From positions 1 through 26,022 of the forward strand of contig JASFRI010000009.1 in assembly GCA_050115015.1 (NCBI GenBank): a DNA stretch of 26,022 bases, read 5' to 3'. Shown here piece by piece: positions 7,207 through 14,605 of this stretch. The position numbers and the translations under genes were made by a program. The DNA is from JASFRI01 sp050115015. Its GTDB lineage: Bacteria > Acidobacteriota > Polarisedimenticolia > CBDVAL01. How positions within the stretch are numbered: position 1 is the stretch's first letter; each line of letters starts with the position of its first letter. Under the pieces are notes generated by a model. It did not search any database. It saw only the letters and a list, made by a program, of their open reading frames with translations, and was not told the origin of the DNA.

Positions 7207-8397
7207 TCACTCCAGCGCCGACGAACTCCCTCCCTCGATGAAGCGTCGGCACACGAAGTCGGCTATCCGCTCCCCGGCGATTCGATGCCCGGCCTCGTTC
7301 CAGTGGCCGTGGCCGAGCCCCGTGTCCGGGAACCCGTGTAGAAAGGTGCCCGTCCGGTCCGCGTACTGCCGCAGGAAGGGCGCCAGCACGAGCACATCGA
7401 ACCCTTCGCTCTCGCCCAATCTGGCGATGCGTTGGTCGGCGTACGAGAAGTCGACGAGGTTACGCTCAGCGAGACGTCGTGCCCGGACTTGCGGATCGGG
7501 ATAAACCTGAGCCCCGTTCGTGAGCGTGACCACGAGGAAGCGTACTCCTCTCTCCGCCACCTCGCGGTGCATGGTTGCCAGGATTGCCTCCGTGGTGTTC
7601 CAAGCCCTTTCCCAGACTCCACTTGTCGGCGGGCTATAGACGGTCTCATCGAGGCCAGCCTCGCCGCCGCCGGACCACTGTTGGGTCTCCTGCCGGAGGC
7701 GGAGAACGCGCTTGGCGCGGTTCAGCAACTGGAGCAAGCGTACGTGGTCGGATAACAACTGGAGCGTCTTCCAGTACCAGGTTTGGCGAACCTGAAACTC
7801 GCTGGAATCCCGGAACGACGTATCGAGGACCAGCTCACCGTTCCTCAGCACGAAGTATGGCTTGAGCGGGGTCTTCTCGAGCTCCCGGAGGTTGTTCCTC
7901 ACGTCGTTCCCCGTCAGAAACGCCAGGATCACCAGGTCCGGAGCGTATCTCCAAACGCGATGGCGCAACGTGAGCAGTTCCTGATCGGTCCCATATCCAC
8001 TGACCCCGAATGCGAGGACCTCGAAGTCCTCGACACCCTGCTTCGTGCAGCTCGCGTCGAGCTGGCCCTCCATCAAGGACCAGAAGGTCTCCTGGACGTC
8101 GACCTGGAGGGCTTCGACATAGGAATCCCCGAGCACCGCGATCCGGAACGTTCCGGCCGGCTTATCCGGCGAGTGGTCCCGATCACGGTACCCCTCGCCG
8201 TTGAATTGGAAGTGCGCAGCTCCCTCGTCGGAGAACCACCCCTCCGCATGGGGTCGGTTCACCGGCCCGAGGTCGGGGTCGACACTGTTCATGGCGGGAT
8301 AGGAGAACCCGATCAGACGGAGCGCGAGTTCGGCGATGATCAGGGAGGTGATGACTCCGGCGAGGACCAACGTTGCTTTGGATGCGATGCCCTTCAT
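7207..8397 (-). CDS. Membrane-anchored SGNH/GDSL-type hydrolase or O-acyltransferase
   Basis: This 396-aa protein has one N-terminal hydrophobic segment (residues about 8-29), then an extracytoplasmic SGNH domain. Block I is VLGDSYVEALQ with Ser92; GVSGYGTDQELL supplies the block II glycine; FLTGNDVRN holds Asn164; and GHWNEAGH near residues 364-371 holds the probable catalytic His365. The three blocks, in order and at normal spacing, support an active fold. Such proteins in EPS loci add or remove acyl groups (for example acetyl) on the polymer in the periplasm or at the surface; which of these applies is not shown. The ATG has no strong Shine-Dalgarno sequence. It may be transcribed alone, since 362 bases separate it from the upstream gene. 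Its GC content is visibly lower than that of the glycosyltransferase genes. Confidence 0.82.
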   Translation of the reverse strand: MKGIASKATLVLAGVITSLIIAELALRLIGFSYPAMNSVDPDLGPVNRPHAEGWFSDEGAAHFQFNGEGYRDRDHSPDKPAGTFRIAVLGDSYVEALQVDVQETFWSLMEGQLDASCTKQGVEDFEVLAFGVSGYGTDQELLTLRHRVWRYAPDLVILAFLTGNDVRNNLRELEKTPLKPYFVLRNGELVLDTSFRDSSEFQVRQTWYWKTLQLLSDHVRLLQLLNRAKRVLRLRQETQQWSGGGEAGLDETVYSPPTSGVWERAWNTTEAILATMHREVAERGVRFLVVTLTNGAQVYPDPQVRARRLAERNLVDFSYADQRIARLGESEGFDVLVLAPFLRQYADRTGTFLHGFPDTGLGHGHWNEAGHRIAGERIADFVCRRFIEGGSSSALE

Positions 8398-8759
8398 ATC
8401 ACAGTCGCTAGCCCGAATTCACCACTTGCCGGCCGTTATCCGGATTCCCTGCATGTCCAGCCGCCGTGGTGGTTCCAGCCGTTCGAACCGGCACGCGGTG
8501 ATTCAACCGGGCTAGAGGTGGATGCGATGCTCCCTGATCGGGGCTGTGCACCGTCGAGGAGCGGGAACGTAGACCGGCCGCTCCGGAGCCGCCGGACCTG
8601 CGAACAGGTGGAATGGCCCGGAAGAGGTCATAGAGCCGATTCCAGGTACTCGCTCCTCTCGTGCCGGGCCCCGACACGAACGAGGATTCTCGCACAATTC
8701 CGGTCCGCGGTCCCCGACGATGGGTATTCGGAGCCGCCGGGAGCCGAAGGGGCAGGCGG
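8398..8759. other. Intergenic stretch between acyltransferase and SGNH genes
   Basis: These 362 bases hold no gene I can support. A minus-strand frame of 95 codons (8408-8695) begins with GTG, but it has no ribosome binding site, no recognisable domain and a low-complexity Ser/Arg/Gly composition. The one clear structure is a hairpin at 8659-8679: TCGTG pairs with CACGA, then CGG with CCG after one mismatch, around a 3-base loop. A small 5-bp hairpin (ACCTG/CAGGT, 8596-8609) lies nearby. I found no convincing promoter for the SGNH gene. Confidence 0.5.
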
Positions 8760-9404
8760 TCAGGGTGCCGGACGCGGCGTGCGAGTTCGGAGAATTCGGG
8801 CCGGAACGCCGACCGCGGTCGCCCCGTCCGGAATATCCTGAAGCACGATCGCCCCGGCGCCGATGATCACGTCACGGCCGATCCGGATGTTCTGGATGAC
8901 CCCCGCGCCGAGCCCGATCTGAGAGGAACGGCCGATCTGAACACTTCCCGCGAGGTGCACCCCCGGCCCCAGGTGGACGAGGTCCTGCAGGACGCAATCG
9001 TGATCGACCGTGGCCCCGGTGTTCACGATGACGTTCTCTCCGGTCCGGGTCCCGGGGTTGAGTACGGCATGAGCCATGACCACGGTACCGGGACCAATCT
9101 GCACGGATTCGCCTAACTGAACGCTGGGATGGACCGCCGTCCCCAGCCGGTATCCGGAGCGCACGACGTTCCCGGCGAGCCGTTCCCGGCAGGTGTTGTC
9201 GCCAATGGCGAGGATGACCTCCGTGCCCGCGGGCACCACGTCCCGGAGGTTGCTTCCGGTGCCGAGGATGGGCAGCCCGAGACGGGTCCCGGAGGCGTGG
9301 TCGTCGAGCCAGCCGATGATGCGATGCTCGCCCCGCACTCTCAGGATGTCCAAGATCACCCGACCGTGACCTCCCGACCCGTAGATGACGACCCCCGGAT
9401 TCAC
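8760..9404 (-). CDS. NeuD/PglD-like sugar N- or O-acyltransferase
   Basis: This 214-aa protein belongs to the NeuD/PglD/VioB acyltransferases, which acetylate amino-sugar nucleotides or sialic-type sugars from acetyl-CoA. The N-terminal VVIYGSGGHGRVILDILR is the PglD-type nucleotide-sugar-binding half, and IIGWLDD follows. The C-terminal half is a left-handed beta-helix of hexapeptide repeats such as VQIGPGTVVMAHAVL and IGRDVIIGAGAIVLQD. NTGATVDHDC holds the family's catalytic histidine region. The chosen GTG (9404) overlaps the GT4 stop as GTGA and sits right before the first strand of the domain; the frame stays open upstream without domain sequence. It probably acts on the amino sugar made by one of the two aminotransferases. 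Confidence 0.9.
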   Translation of the reverse strand: MNPGVVIYGSGGHGRVILDILRVRGEHRIIGWLDDHASGTRLGLPILGTGSNLRDVVPAGTEVILAIGDNTCRERLAGNVVRSGYRLGTAVHPSVQLGESVQIGPGTVVMAHAVLNPGTRTGENVIVNTGATVDHDCVLQDLVHLGPGVHLAGSVQIGRSSQIGLGAGVIQNIRIGRDVIIGAGAIVLQDIPDGATAVGVPARILRTRTPRPAP

Positions 9405-10702
9405 CCCGCCGACCTCCGATCCGCGGCCCCCACTCTGCCGGGCCGCTCCGCCTTGATCATACACGCCTGGAGGCATTCCTCCAGACGCCGGCCCAGTATC
9501 CGGATGTCGTAGGTCTCTTCGAGGTGGCGCCGGCCCCGCATACCCATCGCGCGTCGCTCCACCGCCGGGAGCGCCCGGAGCTCCAGGATCGCCCGGGCCA
9601 GTGCGGCCGGATCCCCAGGAGGAACTCGAAGCCCGCAGCCGGCCTCCGCCACGATGTCGTTCCGCGGTCTGCCCGCGACGATCAGCGGCTTCCCCGCCGC
9701 CAGGTAATCGAAGGTCTTGTTGAGGCTCACCCCGAACCGGTAGAGCGGGAGATCCGCGAGAACGAAGGTCGTCGCATCCGCCTGGCGCAGTACGGCCGGA
9801 ATCTCGGTCTTCCGAACCGGGTCCCGGAACTCGACGTTGCGGATCCCGCGAGCCTCCGCTTCCCGCATGAGGTCCCGTTTCTCAGGTCCGTCCCCGACCA
9901 AGACCACCCGAACGTCTTCCGCCCCGCGTCGCTGGATCTCCAGCGCCGCCCGCAGGAGCACGCGCAAATCGTTGGCCGGACCGTGCGAACCCAGATACAT
10001 CACGCAGAAACCCTCGTGGCCCAGGCTGTCCTCGCCGTCCGGAGGCGGGTACCGCTCAAGGTCCACGCCATTCGGGATCCAGACGATCCTCTCCCGCGGG
10101 ATGCCAAGGCCGGTGATGTACTCGTGGGCCATGGGCAGCGGCGTGACGATCCGTACGGCGCGCCGATACAGGTACCGCTCGAGCACGCTCAATACGCGGG
10201 TCACGGGGTGCCTCTCCCCGAGGGCCCCGATGTCGATCAGGGTCTGCGGCCAGAGGTCCCGCACCTCCATGGCAAAGGGCACTCGAAAACGTCCTGCGAG
10301 TTGCGACCCCGCCAGCGCCGCGAGCAGGTGGACCGAAGTTCCCAAAACGAGGTCCGGGGGGGGGGCCAGTGGCCCCCCCGTCTTGGACAGCCTGGTGCCC
10401 CAGCGCCGCGCCAGGCGCCAGTAGTCGACCAGGCTCCAGCCGCGGCGCCACCCGTTCCCACCGTACGCGCAGGTGCGAAGCCAAACAAACCGGACGCCAT
10501 CCACGACCTCGACCAGCCACCCCCGAGGCGACGTGTCGCGTTCGTACCGGCGCTGGTAGTGGTGGAAGCTCGAGGCCAGGATCGTCACGTCATGGCCGCG
10601 CCGGACCAGTTCCCGGCTCAGATCGAAGTGCCGCGTCCCGCCGGCTTGATCCGGGGTGATCGCATAGTGGTTCAAGATCCAGACCCGCACGTCAGGCCAC
10701 AC
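9401..10702 (-). CDS. Glycosyltransferase family 4 (WbuB-like)
   Basis: This 433-aa GT-B enzyme resembles WbuB-type amino-sugar transferases. WILNHYAITPDQAGGTRHF gives the N-terminal acceptor half, and AMEVRDLWPQTLIDIGAL is a hallmark of this subgroup. IPNGVDLERY and VLVGDGPEKRDL start the donor half. FGVSLNKTFDYLAAGKPL replaces the usual E-x7-E motif, as is common in WbuB relatives. The start is GTG at 10702, or GTG at 10690 (12 bases later). An AGGAAGG element lies 2 or about 12 bases ahead of these, so neither spacing is ideal. The reading frame passes intact through a run of ten G (ten C in the sense strand) with an adjoining GC hairpin at 10356-10379, encoding GGPLAPPPD. It overlaps the acyltransferase gene as GTGA. 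Confidence 0.9.
   Translation of the reverse strand: MWPDVRVWILNHYAITPDQAGGTRHFDLSRELVRRGHDVTILASSFHHYQRRYERDTSPRGWLVEVVDGVRFVWLRTCAYGGNGWRRGWSLVDYWRLARRWGTRLSKTGGPLAPPPDLVLGTSVHLLAALAGSQLAGRFRVPFAMEVRDLWPQTLIDIGALGERHPVTRVLSVLERYLYRRAVRIVTPLPMAHEYITGLGIPRERIVWIPNGVDLERYPPPDGEDSLGHEGFCVMYLGSHGPANDLRVLLRAALEIQRRGAEDVRVVLVGDGPEKRDLMREAEARGIRNVEFRDPVRKTEIPAVLRQADATTFVLADLPLYRFGVSLNKTFDYLAAGKPLIVAGRPRNDIVAEAGCGLRVPPGDPAALARAILELRALPAVERRAMGMRGRRHLEETYDIRILGRRLEECLQACMIKAERPGRVGAADRRSAG
10356..10379. repeat. G10 tract with perfect GC inverted repeat inside a GT4 gene
   Basis: Ten consecutive G (10356-10365) are followed by CCAGTGG and seven C. Positions 10359-10367 and 10371-10379 form a perfect 9-bp inverted repeat with a 3-base loop. 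It lies inside the coding region at about codon 110, at the border between the acceptor-side segments. A change of one base in the tract would shift the frame and truncate the enzyme. It could be a slippage-prone contingency site or simply a hard-to-sequence spot. Confidence 0.7.
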
Positions 10703-10724
10703 CCTTCCTGCCGCCGACTCGACT

Positions 10725-10747
10725 CCGGGGCGGGTCAGGAGCCCCGG
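10725..10747 (-). terminator. GC hairpin between the beta-helix and GT4 genes
   Basis: CCGGGGC (10725-10731) and GCCCCGG (10741-10747) form a perfect 7-bp stem with a 9-base loop, in the 58-base gap after the beta-helix gene stop on the minus strand. No T-tract follows. It may terminate or attenuate transcription, or protect an mRNA 3' end. Confidence 0.4.
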
Positions 10748-10760
10748 GCTCGCGGCGGGC

Positions 10761-13253
10761 CTATTCTGCTACAACGCCGGTGGGTGCAGCGGGCTGCGTC
10801 AGGAAGAAGTAGCTTAGGTCGCTCGCTCGCGCCGGCACGGCGTCGTCGGAGACGCTCACCTCAACCTCGGCCAAGGTGGAGGCCGGGAACGGTCCGCCGG
10901 GGACATCCACCGATACGAGGACCGAGGCCCCGGAGCCGATCACATCCGGCACCACCGAAGCGCCCGCCACCTGCACCGACAGCGTGCCGACGTCGACGTT
11001 GCTACCCGGTGCGGCATCGATACGGAACGTGACGACGGAGGTCCCCTCCGGGACACAGGTCGCTCCGTCTTCCGGGTCGATGGGGGTGATCACCGGCCCC
11101 AGGAGAGCCTCGTAGCCGCCGATGTCGACACGGCTTCCACCGCCGGGCGGAACCCACGTATCCGGGTCACCGGCGTCAATCGCCGGGCTCCCGGCTTGCA
11201 GCCGCAGATCTGCGTAACCCTGCGAGCCATCGTTGAATGGCACGTACATGAGCATCGGATCAACGGGCTCGCGGTTGGCTCCGCCATTGTACGTCTGGTA
11301 GGGCGCGTTCACATCGTAGCCGAGGGCCAACCAGGCGTCCCAGTTCTCACTGTATTGCCCACCCCGACGGCTGTAACAGTTCGCGAGCCCGCCACGTGAG
11401 CCGTTCTTGTTCGTGCTACAACTCGAACCGTCGCCGTCCCAATGAATCACCGAGAAATAGTCCCACGGTACGTGATAGATATTGTAGTCTACGCTGATCC
11501 GGTCACCCGTACCGAGAATGTCGCAGGTATCGACGCAGGCTCCTCCGGGGCAGATGTTGCAACTTGAGTTGCACTGGGAATCGCTCGTGCACTCCGTCAG
11601 GACCTCTCGATCGCACCAACCACACCATAGGCCGTTGCGGGTCCCCCCGGAGCACCGGCCATAGCACACCTTGGAGTCGGTCACATCGGTCACCTGAAGA
11701 ACGCCTCCGCTATCGCCGATGTCCACTCGCGTGAAGATGTTGTTGCGGATCACGAGGTATCCGATGGTGCCGGCCTCCGCGGAGTCCCCGTTGTTGTTGC
11801 CGATCCGGAGTCCCTTCACGATGGTGTTGTTCTCGAACACGGCGTTCCGGACCGACGTATCGGGACCGGAGAACCCCGGCTGGTGCTCCGCTCCATCGCC
11901 CCACCGGGTGCGCCGCAGCGTAAAGTCCTCCACCGCTCCGGATGGTCGGAACGGATGGATGTTCGCGCGGTAGAACTGCGAATCCTCGATCAGGATGTGT
12001 CGGTAGGTGAACGGGAGCCCTTGCTCGGGCATGTACTCGGAAGCAAAGACAATGTGGTCATCGACATCACGAGAATCAAACCCCTTGAACGTCAGGAACA
12101 TGGAGTTCCTCGTGACCAGCAACTTGGGGTTGTTGTTGTCGTTGCGGTTACTCCATGGAGCAAAATCATAGCGGGGCTCGCCCTGCTGTCGGAACTTGAG
12201 CCACAGAACATCGATCTCCCCGCCGACGTACGGATAGCTATTCTGCTGGATGACGACGTTCCGCCGGGTCTCCACATTGATGAAAGAGAGTCGTTCGTTC
12301 CGATTCTGGCCGCGACCGTCCATCAGGATCACGTAGCTGTTGTTCGAGTCCATCCCCTGGCAGCAGGCCTCTGGTCCCGAGAAGATCAGGTTCTCGAAGA
12401 TGACGTCCCTGGCACGCTGCAACATCATCCAACCAACGTCGGGAGCGTCGACGAAGAGGCCCAATTGGAGGATGGGGCGTAGCGTCGCGCTCTCACCCGC
12501 GATTCGCAAACGGCGCGGGAAGTCGTTGTTCACAAAGTCGATGTCCACGGGGGAGTTCTGTGGACAGGAGGGGTGGGACGACGCACAGGGTACATCATAG
12601 GTTCCCGGACGGATGATCACGGTATCCCCGTGGTCATCCGCTACCAGGTTCTTCAGAACGTAGCCCAGCGAGGCGCACTCCGTCGTCGGACCACCACATC
12701 CAGCGCCGTCGACACCGGCGCTGCTGACATAATAGGTGTCGCCGTCGTAGGCGACGGTGGTGAACATCACCGTGTCCGACCAGGCGGACCAAGTGCCATC
12801 TTGCTCACTTTGGACCCGCATCCGGAGATGATACTGTGTCCCTTCATCCAGACGGTCTTTGCCGGCGAGAGCATTGGCAAAGACACCGGCATAGGACCCC
12901 TGGTCTCCCACGAAATGTGCCATTCCGGCGCCCAGACAGCGTGGCCGTGGGCTCGCCGAACAATCCGGAGGCGTCCCGGGGCCGCTATCGGTCGTGTAGA
13001 CGACGGTGGTTGCGTCGAATGGAAGGGCGTCGGCGATCTGGATCTGGAAGTTCTTCTGAATGTCGCGCTCGAAGCCAGCGCCAGGTCGTGAATACGCGGA
13101 CCAGAAGATCGTCGGATTTCGCTTGATATTCTGGAATGCGTCGTCTGCGTTCGGGTACGCGATGACCGGCCGTGCAGGCTGGGCAAGGACCTGCGACAAG
13201 CCGGCGAGCAGGAAGAGGCCCAGGGCAATCCCAGCCGGTCTAGAAGAGCGCAT
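10761..13253 (-). CDS. Secreted right-handed parallel beta-helix protein with Cys-rich insert and choice-of-anchor Q motif
   Basis: This 830-aa protein starts with a clear signal peptide (MRSSRP, then a hydrophobic core to about residue 22, cleavage near LAQ-PA). Residues 30-165 look like an Fn3-type domain (Trp/Tyr pattern ending YHLRMRVQSE and WSAWSDTVMFTT). From 172 (DTYYVSSAGVDGAGCGG) a DUF1565-like pectate-lyase fold begins, with Asn/Val ladder repeats to about 520 such as AVFENNTIVKGLRI. Residues 530-577 hold ten cysteines, and LRLQAGSPAIDAGDP to VDIGGYE (684-714) is the choice-of-anchor Q motif. An Ig-like domain ends the protein; there is no PEP-CTERM or other sorting tail. It may bind, cleave or epimerise the polysaccharide outside the cell, but no catalytic residues can be assigned. 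Its GC content is much lower than that of flanking genes. ATG 13253 is chosen because it opens the signal peptide. Confidence 0.85.
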   Translation of the reverse strand: MRSSRPAGIALGLFLLAGLSQVLAQPARPVIAYPNADDAFQNIKRNPTIFWSAYSRPGAGFERDIQKNFQIQIADALPFDATTVVYTTDSGPGTPPDCSASPRPRCLGAGMAHFVGDQGSYAGVFANALAGKDRLDEGTQYHLRMRVQSEQDGTWSAWSDTVMFTTVAYDGDTYYVSSAGVDGAGCGGPTTECASLGYVLKNLVADDHGDTVIIRPGTYDVPCASSHPSCPQNSPVDIDFVNNDFPRRLRIAGESATLRPILQLGLFVDAPDVGWMMLQRARDVIFENLIFSGPEACCQGMDSNNSYVILMDGRGQNRNERLSFINVETRRNVVIQQNSYPYVGGEIDVLWLKFRQQGEPRYDFAPWSNRNDNNNPKLLVTRNSMFLTFKGFDSRDVDDHIVFASEYMPEQGLPFTYRHILIEDSQFYRANIHPFRPSGAVEDFTLRRTRWGDGAEHQPGFSGPDTSVRNAVFENNTIVKGLRIGNNNGDSAEAGTIGYLVIRNNIFTRVDIGDSGGVLQVTDVTDSKVCYGRCSGGTRNGLWCGWCDREVLTECTSDSQCNSSCNICPGGACVDTCDILGTGDRISVDYNIYHVPWDYFSVIHWDGDGSSCSTNKNGSRGGLANCYSRRGGQYSENWDAWLALGYDVNAPYQTYNGGANREPVDPMLMYVPFNDGSQGYADLRLQAGSPAIDAGDPDTWVPPGGGSRVDIGGYEALLGPVITPIDPEDGATCVPEGTSVVTFRIDAAPGSNVDVGTLSVQVAGASVVPDVIGSGASVLVSVDVPGGPFPASTLAEVEVSVSDDAVPARASDLSYFFLTQPAAPTGVVAE

Positions 13254-13316
13254 ACTACCGTCGTCTCCTCGTACCGCGGCCCCCGCCATGCGCACGTTCC
13301 GAAACCAGGCCGGGTA

Positions 13317-13325
13317 ACAATAGCA
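13317..13325 (-). promoter_or_regulatory. Candidate extended -10 promoter element for the beta-helix gene
   Basis: On the minus strand the gap before the beta-helix gene contains TGCTATTGT (13325-13317), an extended -10-like element (TG-n-TATTGT, 4 of 6 of the hexamer). The leader to the ATG would be about 57 bases and includes GAGGAG 11 bases before the start. A -35 is not convincing. It would give this gene a promoter separate from the upstream operon. Confidence 0.22.
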
Positions 13326-13366
13326 TGTTCCCGCACGCAGTTCCATCGTGCTTGTACGGGTTCTGT

Positions 13367-14605
13367 TCAGGTTTCTGCAACGGAGCGAAACAATCGCGCC
13401 AGACGCTCGGAGTTCTTCCGGATGTCGAAATCCGCCTCGATAAGGGCGCGGGCCCGACGGGCCCGATCCCTCGCCAGGTTGGTGTCTGAAAGCGCTTGCG
13501 CGATTGCCTCCGCGAGCTGTCCTGGCGCCCGCGGCGGCACCAGCCATCCCGTCTCGCCGTCCCGGATGACCTCTGGAATCCCGCTCACCGCGGTGGCCAC
13601 CGCGGGAACCCCCAGCGCCATCGCCTCGAGCAGCACGTTCGGGATCCCGTCCATCAGCCGCTCGTCCACCACCACCGATGGCGCGACGAAGACATCCGCC
13701 TCCCGGTAAATCCGGATCAACTCCTCCTCCGCCACAGCATCGTCCACGCGTACCTCCAGCGAGGCCGGAGCGCCCATCGCCAGACGTTGGAGTTCCGGGT
13801 CACTCTCGCCGGGCCACCCGACGATCCGCAACAGGAGTCGATGACCCCGCTCCCCCAGATGCCGGCAGGCTCGCAGGAGATCCTCGAAGCCCTTTTTCCG
13901 GGTCCGCCGACCCACCGCGAGCACCCGGAAGGGAGACGCCGGCGGCGAGGGTTCCCGATACGCGTAGCGCATGAGGTCGAGTCCGTGGTACGAGAGCCGC
14001 ACCTTTCCGGAAGCCGCCTCGGGATATCTACGCTCCAGATAATCACGGTTGAAGCCGGTGCACGTGATGACGAAAAGGCTCCGCCGCATCTTCTCCGCGA
14101 GCATGGCGTCATCAAAATAGAGGTCCCAGGCGTGGCCGGTGAAGGAATACGGAATGCCCGTGAGGCGCTCGATCACCCAGGCCGCCGTCGTCCCGATTCC
14201 CGCCCAGTGGGCATGCACGTGACGGACGCCGGACTCCAGGATGCGGTCCGCGTACGCCGCGGCCTTGGGGAAGCTGACGAGGGCTTTCCCGAGCACGAGT
14301 GGCTCCCGGATCTGGTGGACCACGAGCCCGAGGAGCGTTCCCAGGTAACGGCCGGGTCGTCTCAGCCGTCGGATGTTCCGACGCAGCACCTCCGCCGACA
14401 GGATGTAAGGAAGAACCAGCGCTTCATCGCGTGGAGAGTCAGGATGACGCCGCAACGCATAGACGTCCAGGGAGATGCCGCGCGCCCGGAGCCCCTCCAA
14501 TTCCCGCCTGATGAAGCTGGATCCGTGATAGTAGGTCGAGATGACGATCGCCAGCCGGCCGTTCCCTCCCGGGCCGCTCGGTTCGGGGGGAGCACCGGAC
14601 CTCAT
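13367..14605 (-). CDS. Glycosyltransferase family 4
   Basis: This 412-aa GT-B glycosyltransferase opens with RLAIVISTYYHGSSFIRREL, near residue 20. HVHAHWAGIGTTAAWVIERL and SFTGHAWDLYFDD are typical of WcaL/AmsK-like enzymes in colanic-acid and amylovoran clusters. RVLAVGRRTRKKGFEDLLRA begins the donor half, and GIPNVLLEAMALGVPAVAT with GIPEVIRDGETGWLV completes the GT4 signature. The ATG overlaps the stop of the O-antigen ligase gene as ATGA and has GGGGAAGG just upstream, which fixes the start. It should add one sugar to the lipid-linked intermediate on the cytoplasmic side. Donor and linkage cannot be inferred. Confidence 0.92.
   Translation of the reverse strand: MRSGAPPEPSGPGGNGRLAIVISTYYHGSSFIRRELEGLRARGISLDVYALRRHPDSPRDEALVLPYILSAEVLRRNIRRLRRPGRYLGTLLGLVVHQIREPLVLGKALVSFPKAAAYADRILESGVRHVHAHWAGIGTTAAWVIERLTGIPYSFTGHAWDLYFDDAMLAEKMRRSLFVITCTGFNRDYLERRYPEAASGKVRLSYHGLDLMRYAYREPSPPASPFRVLAVGRRTRKKGFEDLLRACRHLGERGHRLLLRIVGWPGESDPELQRLAMGAPASLEVRVDDAVAEEELIRIYREADVFVAPSVVVDERLMDGIPNVLLEAMALGVPAVATAVSGIPEVIRDGETGWLVPPRAPGQLAEAIAQALSDTNLARDRARRARALIEADFDIRKNSERLARLFRSVAET

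Noticed and set aside
8408..8695. Possible 95-aa minus-strand protein in the gap before the SGNH gene
   Set aside because: GTG start without a Shine-Dalgarno sequence, no hydrophobic core or domain, and a Ser/Arg/Gly-rich composition like non-coding frames.
10761..10830. PEP-CTERM or other C-terminal sorting signal on the secreted beta-helix protein
   Set aside because: The C-terminus ends soon after the Ig-like domain with TQPAAPTGVVAE; there is no PEP motif, hydrophobic helix or basic tail.
9524..11032. Plus-strand open frame of about 500 codons opposite the GT4 and beta-helix genes
   Set aside because: Low-complexity Arg/Pro sequence spanning a gene boundary on the other strand; no ribosome binding site or domain.
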